This document shows positions 32,068 to 43,085 of a DNA stretch of 64,000 nt, one piece after another. The DNA is from Cryptomeria japonica (taxonomy: Eukaryota > Streptophyta > Pinopsida > Cupressales > Cupressaceae), in the NCBI RefSeq assembly GCF_030272615.1, contig NC_081406.1:403715439-403779438 (forward strand), written 5' to 3'. Both the position numbers and the translations under genes were made by a program. Position 1 is the first letter of the stretch. Each line of letters begins with the position of its first letter. The notes under the pieces are model-generated. The model saw nothing but the letters and a program-made list of their open reading frames with translations. It made no database searches and was not told the DNA's origin.

Positions 32068-34125
32068 TCAGATGCCACTCTGACCAGATGCTGCACCACC
32101 ATCACCGCCTGCTCCCCCACTAGTCCCTGCACCATCCGACCTATCTCTCCGTGGAGGCCCCATCAAACCCCCACTAGCTCCTGCCCCACCTAACACCTCT
32201 CTCCGTCATGGACCCACCACACCCCCACTTCTCTACATCCTCTGAGATCACTCTGATCTGGCCTGCCGCATCTGTGAATAGCTCAGTGCTCGCTGACTAG
32301 CTGGCACCACCTGCTCATATAATCCCCACCAATACTCTATCTCAGCCCGTACCCATCCAAACTATCTCATCACCTCCCTAGTAGGACCCTATGCTCCTAC
32401 TCCAACCCGGACTCTCTCCTGTAGCTCTGCTAATCTCTCCACTACACCATCCCTCTCCTGCAGCACCACAGTTAGCTCTGACTCTTATGCAAATAGTTGC
32501 ACATCTCTAGCTGCAACCTCCACCTCCAGATCCTCTACTTGTGTCTCGACTGCTGTCAGTTGAGTCTGCTAATGTAGTAGCATATGATCCCATAGATCAC
32601 CACCCCCTATCGCTCCCTCCCCTATATCCATAGGTGCCTCATGTGTAGCTCCCTCTCTAGTGGCTCCCTCCCCTCTATCCATCAGTATCTCCCTCTCCAT
32701 ACCTCGGCCACCTAATTTGACTCCTCCCAGCATCAATGGTCCCTGTGATATCGGTAGTGGCAATCTACCTCTCCCTCTCTGCTGGACCCGACCACCTAAG
32801 CCACCTCCTCTGCCACCTCCACCACCTCCACCATCTCCTCCTCCTCCTCCTCCACCATCTCCTCCTCCTCCTCTGCCTCCACCATCCCCCCTCCCTTGTC
32901 CACCTATCATTGGTCCTCTACCTCCTCCCCTCCTCCGTCTTCGTCCCCTCTCCTCCTCTAAATTGGGAATCGGCTCTGCCGGATCTGATATCCGTGGAAT
33001 CAGATGAGCCGCCATATACTATGTATACTCCTTCGATACTCCTACATCTACACCCTTAGCTGTATGTCCCATGGTCTCACCTAAAGCATTCGAAACTCTG
33101 CCAATGCCTGATCATAAGGAAGTACTGGCCCCCATGCCTATCTCTCTCGGACCACTCTGGCATACTCTCCTGATCCCCTCGGCAATCCCTGCTGCCGTCA
33201 AAACTATCTCATCACTCTGCCTGGCACTTGTCTCTCTACATTGTAGCATGTCCTCCCAATGAGGAATCAGGTCATGAATAGATATGACAACACCTCTACA
33301 TCATCCTCTCAGGGCTTGCACTCTATGTACGATCTCCAAATAACTGCATCCATGTCATCCAGTGCTCACTGCCACCACTCTAACTTCCTCAGGTGCGGCT
33401 GACTCATCATACCACTGTACATGAACATGTAGGACTGGTCAACTGCCCAAAATCTAAGACTCACTAGTCACGTAACTGGTAAGTGCTCCCATGCCCATAT
33501 ATGCAGCAGCATCACTCCCACTGCTAAGGAGCCTCTCCTGTGGTACACTACCTCATGCAACTCCTGATACATGTGTGCTAACACGCACGGTCCCCAGGCA
33601 ATCTGGTCCCCTCTGTCATCATCTTCTCTATCACCTGCCCCCAACCAATGGCCAGACCATGTGATCATCTATCCAAAAATAGTATCCCTTCCACGATCCT
33701 AGACAAAACTGTTGGTAATGGCTCGTAAAAAGCAGCGATATCCTCCTAGGATATCAACCCATCATCAATATACACATCCTCCTTGAAGAATCTCTGCATC
33801 GCTAGAGTCCCCCATGATCTATCATATGTGACCAGCTCACCCCGAATGAGAATATGCAGGATGCGCCACACATCCTCCAGTGTCACCGTCATCTCCCCCT
33901 GCGCTAAGTGAAACGTGCAAGTCTCACTGTGTCAGCGCTCTGCCAAGGCTGTCATCAAATTGTGATTCATCCGAATCATGGGCATATGCATCACATCATA
34001 CAACCCAGTCACTGCAATGTAATCAATCTCGACCTCTGTGAACCGATCAAGTAGCCCCTATGTGGTGGGATGCCTCTCGTGCAACTGTAAGATGCGTAGA
34101 TCCTCCTGCACAAGTGCAATCAACC
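32068..34125 (-). pseudogene. antisense plant mobile domain (PMD) gene of the Tat element
   Basis: Read on the minus strand this encodes a PMD-type protein. Hallmarks are an ALAERxHSETCTFHL block (near 33940), GEMTVTLEDVWRIL (near 33890), AWGPCVLAHMYQELHEV (near 33590), LHIWAWEHL (near 33500) and VIWRSYIECKP with YLFMT-FLIGRTCYN (near 33350-33240). A Gly/Arg-rich tract (32700-32960) and a coiled-coil segment LTAVETQVEDLEVEVAARDV (near 32530) follow, ending GGAASGQSGI at the stop at 32068. Many in-frame TAG/TGA stops and at least two frame changes break it. A TTGCACTTGTGCAG just upstream (near 34110-34125) resembles a 3' splice site. PMD proteins occur in host genes (MAIN/MAIL type) and in transposons. 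An antisense gene at this place is known for some Tat elements such as Grande. Confidence 0.82.
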
Positions 34126-34404
34126 ATTATCATCAGTTATTTTGTTTCAAACTTTTCTTAAGTTTAAACCTAGACTATCAACAGATACTTTGATCAAGTA
34201 TCTTCGAGTCTCAATAGGTAAGCAATCATGGCACACGTAGACTTCAATAGGCATTTATCCTAATGACCTAAGTCGTATCAGGGTTGCTATCGTTCAAAAC
34301 AACTCTCACTTCACATCCCTATCCATCCATCATTGGCATCGGGAGATTTTTGTTCACACAAACTGGGGCATCTATTTTCCTAAACAAAAGTTCTATCTTG
34401 CAAA

Positions 34405-34700
34405 CAATAGTGCTATTTCTAAATAATAGCACTAATACCCTAACAAAAGCACTTAATCAACCATACAAAAGTGCTCAAATTGCAAACGTGCTACAACGAC
34501 TATGCGATAGTGCTGCTTCACATCAAAAGCACTCAATTGACCCCTCAAAAGCGATAAACACACAATAGCACTCAAACATGCATACAATAGCGCTCATATT
34601 TTCACAAGTGCTCAAACAATAGCACAATAGTGCCATTGTGGCGCAAAAGTGCTAATTAATTGGACAACAGTGCCAAAACATAGTTTCAGCGCTATTGTCC
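34405..34700 (-). repeat. inverted copy of the TAGCRCTWTTG motif array
   Basis: On the plus strand CAAAAG(T/C)GCT and CAATAG(T/C)(G/A)CT variants recur roughly every 17-23 bp at 34405, 34424, 34444, 34466, 34483, 34506, 34524, 34546, 34563, 34585 and then more densely to about 34700. Read on the minus strand it is the same motif as at 10814-11065. It lies upstream of the antisense PMD gene, as the other array lies upstream of the sense genes. Confidence 0.78.
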
Positions 34701-35244
34701 TGACTCAACTTGGACTCAGCAAAAAACATGTAAAAAATGCATAAAATTCAAAATTTCAAATTTGCATACCGCTAGTCCGTAGTCCTCTGGCCATTAGAAT
34801 TGACGGACTCACTCAAATTGGTGCTCTACAATGGGTACTGGCATCCTGACTGCTGCCTGCTCCTCCAAAATGTCACTATCAGAGCTCTAGTTTCACTATG
34901 GTCGCGAATTCAAATGACCCTATTTTCACCGCTTTCTCCCCATATAAACCCTTCACCATGCCCCTAACTTTCCCCCGCTCACTGTCGTGGTCCCCGTGAA
35001 CTTTTCGAGCCTCCCATTTCTCCATTTTATCTCCGATTTCTTCTATTTTTCACTAGTATTGCTAATATCTTCTCTTCTATCACCCTGCCAATTTTCATTC
35101 TTTTTCGAGAGCTCGCCCGATTTTTCAAAATTTATCGGCCCATCTCTTGAGGGGGCATACCACCCATTAAATTAATATTTTATGGGGCATTTCTTCACAC
35201 CTATTTTACTTTCTTTGAAACGATGCGATAAACTGCACCGTCTC
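34701..35244 (+). other. spacer between inverted array and 3' LTR
   Basis: No coding signal. On the minus strand this would be the promoter or first untranslated part of the antisense gene. I see no clear TATA box. Confidence 0.45.
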
Positions 35245-35257
35245 AAAGAGGGGCAAA
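35245..35257 (+). other. polypurine tract of the Tat element
   Basis: AAAGAGGGGCAAA directly abuts the TG of the 3' LTR, the place where plus-strand DNA synthesis is primed. Confidence 0.75.
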
Positions 35258-36684
35258 TGTAGTCACATAAATCTGTCTAGTTTAATTAAATGAATATTTC
35301 ATATTTATTTAATTAAAAATCCACTAAGCCATCAGTTAATTAAATTAACATTTAATTAATTCATCTTCAAAACATTCTCCTATTAATTAAATAAATTATT
35401 CAATTTATTTAAATTAATTCATTAAACCAAATTCACAATCAATAAAATGAATAAATCATATTTATTTCATTTAATCCTCTTTCCTCTTTTAAATAAATTA
35501 AATCAAACATTTATTTAAATCATTTATCTCCCCCACTTCCATTTTCCTACAAATGCAACTTGCACACATTTATTTAAATAAATTAATTTATTTTAAATAA
35601 AAATCCTATTTTCCCCCACCCACCAAATCCACTTACATTCCTAAACCCCTTCTAGATTCTTCTAACCCCTTCCTTATTAGCCTAATCCATCCCCTAATTA
35701 TTGTCACATTCCTAAGCAACTTGGAGTCACTTCTCAAAGACTTCAAAGTCTTTGAAAAGCATTAAATGCTTTGTGTGTTCAACAATTTAACCTCCAAAGT
35801 CTTCCAAAACCACTAATGGCTCTTACATGACCATTTATGGCTCTTACATAACCATTTATGGTTATTTCAACTTGCACTCATGTGTCTCCTCAAGCATTTA
35901 TTGCTTTGACCATGGTTATCCCTTTTTCCTTTGCACAAGAGTTTATCCATTGGATAAAAGCTTTATTCTTTTAATAAAAAATTTATTCATTCAACCTAAC
36001 CTTGACCTTAACTCCCAAGTTAACTCTCAGGCCATGTCAAGCATTTAATGCTTATTCCCTCTCGTCTCAACCTATCTCACATTGACACTTGTCATCCTGG
36101 GATTGGGTTGAAAGCCTTCACATAGATTTAATATCATTCAATCCCAACTCTTGTTGAGATTACTCAGTCTCAACCATCCATTGCTCCATTTTTCCTATAA
36201 ATAGAGCCCATTTCTTCATAATCTAGATCCTGAAAACTTGTATGCATCTAAGTTATAGAGAATTTTAGAGAGCATTTAGCATAAATCACTAATATCTTGT
36301 CACTTTGGTTTAAAATAAATCATTTTAATATCATAGCATCTAGCATTAGTTTTTTATTCACATTTAGAGTAAATACTTCAATCTCAAACCTCCATAAGCA
36401 TCCATAGTACAAAAAGCTGTTGAGAGCTACACTAGTTTGGAACTTGGAGAGGAGAGGAACAAAAGAGAAGGAGCTAAGAGCATGTTAGGAGGCATTTGGA
36501 GATGCGTCATCATATTTACTTTCCTAGTTAAATATTCTCGCATGCTTTTGGTATCTCTTTTGATATGCCTGCTTAGGTTAATCTTTGGTTGAATAACATG
36601 AACTTTAACACTTGTTTCTTGTTGTTTGTGTGTGTTATACTACCACAAGTTTTCATCTAACTTGTCCTCTTTTGCAGAGCATCA
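35258..36684 (+). repeat. 3' LTR of the giant Tat element
   Basis: Direct repeat of 9293-10718 with scattered single-base differences and small indels (a few percent by eye), so the insertion is not very recent. It carries the same TATAAATAG (36196-36204). It ends GAGCATCA and is followed by GTTTC. Confidence 0.93.
36196..36204 (+). promoter_or_regulatory. TATA box in 3' LTR
   Basis: TATAAATAG, same context as in the 5' LTR. It could drive transcription into the flanking sequence. Confidence 0.6.
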
Positions 36685-36897
36685 GTTTCTACCACAAGAA
36701 TTCATCCGATGTGTCACCATAAGTTTTTTGTCATCCGATTCTATCTATCCATCAGGCTTATCTATCAGATCCTTCCACAAACTCATGCCACCTTCCTCTA
36801 TAACAAAGAAAGAAAGACATCCAGTGCAAACCATAGCAAAAATCCAGCAACACGCCAATAGAGAGATCAATAGCACCAACCAAGAACTATCTTAGGT

Positions 36898-38276
36898 TCT
36901 TCAAGGTTTGAACAACTTCAACTTCAAGCTGATGCATATTATGAGTAACTCCTTCAAGTCCTGGGGCAAGTTTATAGTCTTCTTCTTCACACTATCCCTC
37001 GTATGCTTGCTTGGTCTAGAGTCTTTAGTATCCAGATTTTTATCCTTTTGCAAATCATCCACAACCCTATCTGTGTGAAATTTCTCCTGCTTCGTCATCG
37101 TTGTCGCCAAACTCTCCACTGAAGCTTTGACAATTTTATGACTGTGCTCCATAATATTGCAAAGTGTAGTCTCACACTTACTAATCCTAAGGTCAACATC
37201 CCCAAATTTCTTCTCGTACATATCCTTCATCTTCTGAATTGCATCCATATTTTTACACAAACATTCCTCTAGGACTTTCTTTTCATTCTCAGTCCATAGA
37301 GCCCCAATAGAAGTCCCTTCAAGCATCACCCTAGCACCACCATGAGGCAAGGAATCAGTCACAACCTACATCACATCCCCAATTATCTCCTTAGGCTAAA
37401 AAGTCTCCATCTTAGATGAGAGAGCACATTGTTTGAGGTTGATATCTTTAATTTCAAAAAAGACCCATCTGAAGAGTCTAAAAAGGTCCATGGAATTACT
37501 CTTTGCACTCTCCAAAACCTCAAACAAAATCTCTTGTTTAGGGTGGAAGTCATAAGATGCAAAGTCCACTGAATCCTGGGAATTCCCCTCCTTATAATGA
37601 TGAGAGATACTTCTTCAAATCAGAAGGGGAAGTAGGGGCCTCTTGTTCCTGTGAACTCTTAGAAATCACAAGGGGATCTCTTTTCCCTTTCCACTTGGCT
37701 TTCTTAATATATTTCTCTCCACCTGGTGAGAGGGACTCAATACCCTTATTGGTACTAGTGGTAACTAACGTCTGCCCTTTTTTAATATTTTTATTGGGGG
37801 GAGGGGAAGCTTCTTCCTCTTCATTCTCTATTTCCCAACCCTCACTCTCAGATCCCCCACTGTCCTCATCTTCCTTTGAAATCAAGATAGCCCTCTTAGG
37901 GTCAGCAGAACCTAACCTTAAGGTGTTTGTAGATTAGCAAAATTAAACCTTGGTACAGAATAGGGTTACTAAGGGAATTCTCTCTATGGCCTCCAATGCT
38001 AGCACTCAGAGAAGAAAGTAGGTAGAAAGGAAAGGAAATCTTCAAATTATGCCTGAAGTGATTTAACAACACAAAGTGATAACTATAAATCTTAGTATAC
38101 CTACCATCCAATGTAAATAACTCCATGATGGCTTTGAGCAATTCCCTCCAAATAAGCTTGATTTTCTTTGGCTCAAATTTAGTCTTGTTCACCTTAACCA
38201 ACTTAGCCCTTTCCTCATCCGTTTTAGGAAACTTCTTGATAGTAGCTTTAGAGAGATTCTTGTCCCTTTAAAACTT
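36898..38276 (-). pseudogene. broken gene of unknown function, acidic/basic linker and coiled coil
   Basis: On the minus strand a coding trace of about 450 residues runs from 38276 to 36901 with a few stops and frame changes. The N-terminal part is Lys-rich (ERAKLVKVNKTKFEP), then semi-hydrophobic (FPFYLLSSLSASI, ILYQGLILLIYKHL). Next comes an acidic Ser/Glu run (near 37840) followed by Lys-rich sequence. The C-terminal third (37362-36901) is charged and heptad-like (KKVLEECLCKNMDAIQKMKD). It is cut at its start by the LTR of element E1. Its layout, and a loose match around YLLSSL...ILYQGLILLIY, resemble ORF2 of E2. It may be the accessory gene of another such element. It has no recognised family. 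Confidence 0.5.
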
Positions 38277-38291
38277 GATAAAAATATATAA

Positions 38292-38836
38292 TGTTGATCC
38301 AGATGATCATTTTAGGTAAGGTTTTATGCAAATGCGGGTGTGTGGCATGCGAATGAGCATCAAAATCTAGAATTGGTGCTCTAGTAGACGATTATGCAAT
38401 AGAACAGAGCAGAAAGGAAGAGTAACATTTGACAGTCAGTCTGTGCTTAACTGGAACTAATCTTTTGCATTTGTAGATGCTATAATCTAGTTCAATCATT
38501 GTAATTATTTTTATATCTCATATTGTAGGACAGTGAGCTCCGAGGTTGTTGCCCTCATGTAATTGAGCAGTGAGATCTAGGAATTCCCCTTATGTAATAT
38601 TATCATACTTCTGGTCATAGTATAATAATATTGTGTGTTCAAATCCCATCTTGGTTTTTCCCTTTCCAGGTTTCCACATAAAAAAATTGGTATTATGGTT
38701 TTGTGGTTGATTGCTTTAAGGTTTTGCACTTTAATTTCCTTCTTGTACATCCAATGGTTTAAGAATCAATTTAATAAAATTGTAAATTGTAGAATATTGA
38801 TTCATGCTCCCTTCTCAGTGTTCATTGATTCCAACA
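38292..38836 (+). repeat. candidate 5' LTR of pol-less element E1
   Basis: Starts TGTTGATCCAGATG and ends GATTCCAACA, with TGTTG/CAACA inverted ends. It is followed by ATTGGTATTAGATCC, a degenerate initiator-Met primer site (two mismatches). The partner LTR is not in the window, so the left boundary is inferred from the TG and from where the minus-strand gene stops. Confidence 0.55.
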
Positions 38837-38838
38837 AT

Positions 38839-38850
38839 TGGTATTAGATC
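38839..38850 (+). other. degenerate primer binding site (E1)
   Basis: TTGGTATTAGATCC against the standard TGGTATCAGAGC, in the right place after an LTR-like end. Confidence 0.55.
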
Positions 38851-38905
38851 CTAGTTCCTCTGAAGAAGCTTAACAGCTTGAGGAAGATCTGGAAGATTGA
38901 ATTAA

Positions 38906-39558
38906 TGGACTCCAATTTGCAGAGACAACTTAGTGTGGCACTTTAAGATCTTGATGTAGCAAAAAAAGAAGTAAGTTCCCTAAAAAGAAACCTAAATGTA
39001 GCTGAAGATTTCATTGAGATACTCAAACATCAAGTGATTAGAAGAGAAGGGATTTGATTGATAAGCCGTACAAGACAAGACTAATGAATGCGAGAAGCTG
39101 ACTAGAGAGAATGCAGTCTTGAAGAATGAGATGCAATCCATTGTGATGGAGTTGACCAAGGAGAGATATAATGAATGTTGTAGATTGAATTATGAGAATG
39201 ATCAATTGAAGCTTGAATTGGGAAATGCAAGAATGAAGGACAAGAACATGAAAAGAAGATCATAATTCTAAGAGATGAACTTTCTACTACAAATGAGTTC
39301 AAATAAAAATTCAAATCTATCTCACTCCAGTTAGATGAGATGCTGGAAAGATATGCGAGGACTTGGATTTGAGAAAGGGGAATCCTCTAGTTTTGGACAA
39401 AGCAATCATCAGAAGAACAAGAATCCTCCATTAAGATAACCTAATGCCTATAAATTCAATGGAAATGTTTTGTTTGTGGAAAATTCAGTCATTTGGCAAA
39501 TCAACGCAGAAGTAGGATGAATAATGGGATGATGAATAATATGATGAATAATGGTTCT
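38906..39558 (+). pseudogene. E1 gag, 5' part (coiled coil and first zinc knuckle)
   Basis: It begins at ATG 38906 (MDSNLQRQLS) and runs through heptad-like segments (DVAKKEVSSLKRNLNVAEDF; LKNEMQSIVMELTKERYNE) to a degenerate first knuckle CFVCGKFSHLANQRR near 39465. It then gives an Asn/Met-rich run and is cut at 39558 by the LTR of element G. Coding resumes in matching style at 60168. Same Gag type as E2 (43086-44364) but strongly diverged. Broken by stops and frameshifts. Confidence 0.65.
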
Positions 39559-41791
39559 AGTAAATGTTGCATGTGTGTTAAATTGAATTATTAATTTGTG
39601 TAAATCCAACAAGAGACAAATTTCATGTGTAATTTTGTAAAGTATTTTATTGTGTCACTTGACACATGTGTTGATTTATGTCTTTATTTTTGACTTGTCT
39701 CTTGGAGGGAGTTGTTTGAACCATAGCTTTTTCAAACATTTGAATGTGGTTCTAAACTTTCCTTGGGTAGAGAGTCTTTGGAGTAGTCAACTCAGGTTTG
39801 ACCCGAAAGTTAAGTCTAGATGGGTTTATAAGGGGTCAAATGGACTCCTAGGGGTAGTTTAAAGGTGTTTCCTAAAGTCCATAAGGTATACCTATGGGTT
39901 AGGAGTATTTTTAAGCATGTGTCTACTCCCATGTGACTGTTTAGTCACCTCAAAAAGTGAGTTTCCTAAGGTGAGCGAAAATTCAAAATTAGAAGGTGCC
40001 ATCTAGGTTAGATAACCTTCCCTTTTGATGTGAGATCCTTTTTCCACTTTCTCTTACTTTTTCCTTTTTCAGTTTTAGAAACCTATGAGAACTCTCACTG
40101 ATGTCTTTTTAGGAAAGGATTAGAGATTTTGTGGGTAATCACCCACTCTCCATTTTTGGAGATCATCAATTTTGAAAAGGATAGTTTTAGGATAGAATTT
40201 TGGCCAAGTGTAGAAGGAAGAATTATGGATTTGGGCTACTTATCCTCAAACTAATTCTAGCAAACCTTTGGGTAGATTGAAGGTTGGTTCATCTTCTCTT
40301 TTTGTTTCTTTTTATGTTGCATGTTTATGTTGGAAAGATTGCTTGTATGTAAAAGTTGATTTCTTGTATTTTTTGTTGTGAAAAATTATTATGTGACCTA
40401 TCTGTTACTTCTTTTATGCATTTCTTGTGATTTGGGAGTAACCAAGGCCTTCTACTCTTGGGAGAGTAGGATGGTCTTGTGGGTGGTAGAAGTTTGACAT
40501 CCCTCGAGTGAGAGGCTCTCAAGAGTGAGCTCAAGGGGTGTATATGTGACCCTTGATGCATGGCCTAGTTTATGCATTTGGGGGGTCATAAGGGGAGAAA
40601 GTATGGCATGAATGCCTTGGGGGGCATAAGGATGGGAGTTAATGAACTTATGATATATCTTTGTTTGCCATGATGTGGCTTTGTGATCTACCATTCTTGC
40701 AATCTCCTCAGGGTATTTGGTCCATTACCACCCATGTAAAAATATCACATTTTGTGATGAAGTGTAGCCTTGGTTGGGAAAGTGTTTGTTGTATGTTTTT
40801 CCCTTGCTTGCTGTGTTTGCATGTGTGTAACCTGTCTAGGGCTTGGTTCTCCAAGCTCAGGGGTGGCTTCTAGTAAGCCTAGGCTGGGAGGTGAGCACTC
40901 CATGGTCAAAGCCTTATGATTTATTTGTAGGATTGCCTGGAAAGAAAAGAAAAAGACAAGCTAGGAGTTGCTAGTTTTTGTACTTGATTTGCAGAAAGAG
41001 AATAAGAAAAGCGATGCTATATTTTCAGTTACAGAAATGTAAATAAAAAGTTGCATGTTGTATTTACTTTAAAAAAAAAAGGAAAATATATCTATTTTAT
41101 TTAAAGTCCTCATTTAATAGAAATGAGAGACTAGTTGGGTATCTCACCCACTTGTAATGTTGACTATATTGTATTCTTAATATGTTCTAAAGAAATGCAT
41201 TATTTTATTAAGTTATTATTGCAAAGATGAAATGTTCATTTTGGATTGAGTTCCTATAGTTATTGGAACAATATTTGTTGTATTCATGTTATTCTTTTGA
41301 AAATAAAAGTTCATTTTATCTCCTTAGGCATTTTGAAATAATGGAAAAGAATGAAGTAGTAAGCTTGCATGTTAGTAGGAGAAAAATAAGCCTTTTAGCC
41401 CTATCTATTTATTTCCCAAATATAAATTATGGTTAACCAAATTTAACATGCCTATCTCTATAGTCAATTTAAATAATTTCTAGGCTAATGTTGTTGTTGT
41501 TAAAATTTATTAAATTCTATTATTTTTCCCTTTATCTATTGCAGAAAGTAAATCAAAAATTAATAGTCTATCTCTAAAGTATGCAGCTAGATATATATAA
41601 AATAAAAAGAATTGCTTTATTTAAATCTGTTAGTTTTGAAAACCTGTTCAATGGGATTTTTAGGAAAAAGAAATATAAACAGATTGTATAAATTAAATAA
41701 ATGTAATTCTGCCTCCATTTCCATGCAGTCAATATTTTATTAATTTATGCATGATTTAAAAAAGTTAAGAAAAAAAAAATATAGATTGCTT

Positions 41792-41834
<43 letters not shown>

Positions 41835-41858
41835 AGACTACCTATTTTATCTAAAAAT
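39559..41858 (+). repeat. 5' LTR of element G, first part
   Basis: Matches 56626-58920 of the 3' LTR. It starts at AGTAAATGTTGCATG, which is about 570 bp inside the 3' LTR if that LTR begins at the purine tract. It ends at AAAAT where E2 is inserted. A (TG)n run lies near its end. No coding content. Confidence 0.82.
41793..41832 (+). repeat. (TG)n microsatellite in 5' LTR of G
   Basis: About 19 TG units. The matching place in the 3' LTR (58865-58896) has a short (TG)n followed by (TA)n. Confidence 0.9.
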
Positions 41859-43035
41859 TGCTGACATTTTTTATGTTTATGTTGTGATTGTCATTGATGG
41901 ACACACACTTGTATTGAGACCCCCTTTATATGTATGAGCTCACGCTCAACCGGTATTTGTTCCAACCGGTATGTTGTATTCTAGTCTTTAGACTAGTAGT
42001 GATTCTGCAGAATGTGTTTCCCAGTCTGAAGCAGCATGTCGACCCCAAGCGGTTCGCAGATCACAAGCGGTACGAAGAAGCAAAGAGGCACAACACATTC
42101 TTACCAGTCTTCATTTTTGTCAAATTGGCAACCGGCATTTTGTATGAACCGGTAATACTCTGTGATGAGTTACCAACCGACATTTTGTGATGAGTTACCA
42201 ATCCACCGATTGTTTGACAGTGCCGACACATTGACAGTGATTCTTGTGTCGTGTTACTAAGTATGTCTAGATTCACTGAACCTAGGAAATTGTAATGTAA
42301 TCCTATTGGACCGACATGAAATCGGATTCCTTTAAAAGGACATCATGTCTAGGGTTTTTAAGTTGTTGAAGAAGTTGCGAATAGGGTTAATGTTGAGCTA
42401 GGGTTTAAGGTGGAAGTGGAGAGCGATCTTATCTGAAGAAGATCGAGTTGTAACTGAGAGAGAGATAGAGGAGACTGAAGTAATGCTAGAATGCATTAGC
42501 TGTGAGCAATACTGGATCTAACCAAGCAGTTTGTGCTATTAGATAGATCAAACACTTGTTGATTACTCACATCTTTGACAAGTCTATAGCCCTTAACCGG
42601 GTAGGCCTCAAAGCCTTTGTAATATCCTCTAACAAGGTGGTTCACACATGTGAATCTAAAATCCTCTAACAAGGTAGTCTTTAATCAGACTTATCTCCTA
42701 ATAGAGATTGAGATTTTTAACAGGATCTGTTCTGGTGAAGAACATTGTAAGACCTTAACTGGTCTGACCTTAACCAGTCTAGTTTCTATTCTGTAGATAG
42801 TGACTTGTGAGTTCCATCTCACCGTGGTTTTTCCCAATTAGGTTTCCATGTCAAATATCTTTTGTTACGATTGTATTGCTTTTGTGGGTGAATGTTTTAT
42901 TCACATTTTGGTTTGTATGAGTGGTAACCGGTTTGATTGTCAAACTGCTTTACCGGTTTATTTTTAGACTGTGTAAGTGTATTAGTGCAAAGATTTTTGG
43001 CATACTAATTCACCCCCCCCTCTTAGTATTCATCA
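41859..43035 (+). repeat. 5' LTR of E2
   Basis: Starts TGCTGACATTTTTTATG (the 3' copy starts TGTTTGCATTTTTGATG) and ends TCTTAGTATTCATCA. It contains at least five ACCGGT palindromes (41949, 41965, 42148, 42927, 42952). A TTTAAAAGGA at about 42331 may serve as the TATA box. Confidence 0.92.
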
Positions 43036-43037
43036 AT

Positions 43038-43049
43038 TGGTATCAAAGC
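43038..43049 (+). other. primer binding site, initiator-Met type (E2)
   Basis: TGGTATCAAAGC, one mismatch to the standard TGGTATCAGAGC, two bases after the LTR. Confidence 0.85.
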
Positions 43050-43085
43050 CAACCTTTCTATAAGTTTAACCACTTGGAAAGAGAT

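Larger units (their letters stand above)
9293..36684 (+). mobile_element. giant Tat-lineage Ty3/gypsy retrotransposon (27.4 kb with nested insert)
   Basis: Two direct repeats of 1426 and 1427 bp (9293-10718 and 35258-36684), nearly identical by eye, bracket this element. They start TGTAGTCACATAAATC and end GAGCATCA. Flanking 5-mers are GTTTG (9288-9292) and GTTTC (36685-36689), a target duplication with one mismatch. A primer site follows the 5' LTR and a purine tract AAAGAGGGGCAAA precedes the 3' LTR. The internal order is leader arrays, ORF1, gag, protease, RT, RNase H, second RNase H, integrase, spacer, antisense PMD gene. A second RNase H, an ORF upstream of gag and a reverse-strand gene near the 3' LTR are known features of Tat/Ogre/Grande-type elements. 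A copia fragment of about 3.25 kb at 20682-23935 is a later insertion. All genes are broken, so mobility would need proteins in trans. Confidence 0.93.

Noticed and set aside
32660-33059. Plus-strand Pro-rich and Leu/His-rich frames of over 100 codons
   Set aside because: They are the complement of the Gly/Arg-rich tract of the antisense PMD gene.
36650-36715. CTACCACAAG(T/A)(T/A)TTCATC occurring twice across the 3' LTR boundary
   Set aside because: Looked like a longer target duplication, but the 5' side of the element lacks it, so it is probably chance or a local duplication.
40325-40873. Frames of 70 to 80 codons, repeated near 57475-58117
   Set aside because: Inside the LTRs of G; the 5' and 3' versions differ by indels that shift the frames.
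41930-42190. 86-codon frame conserved at 48568-48828
   Set aside because: Both copies lie in the two LTRs of E2; conservation is that of the LTRs and not evidence for a protein.
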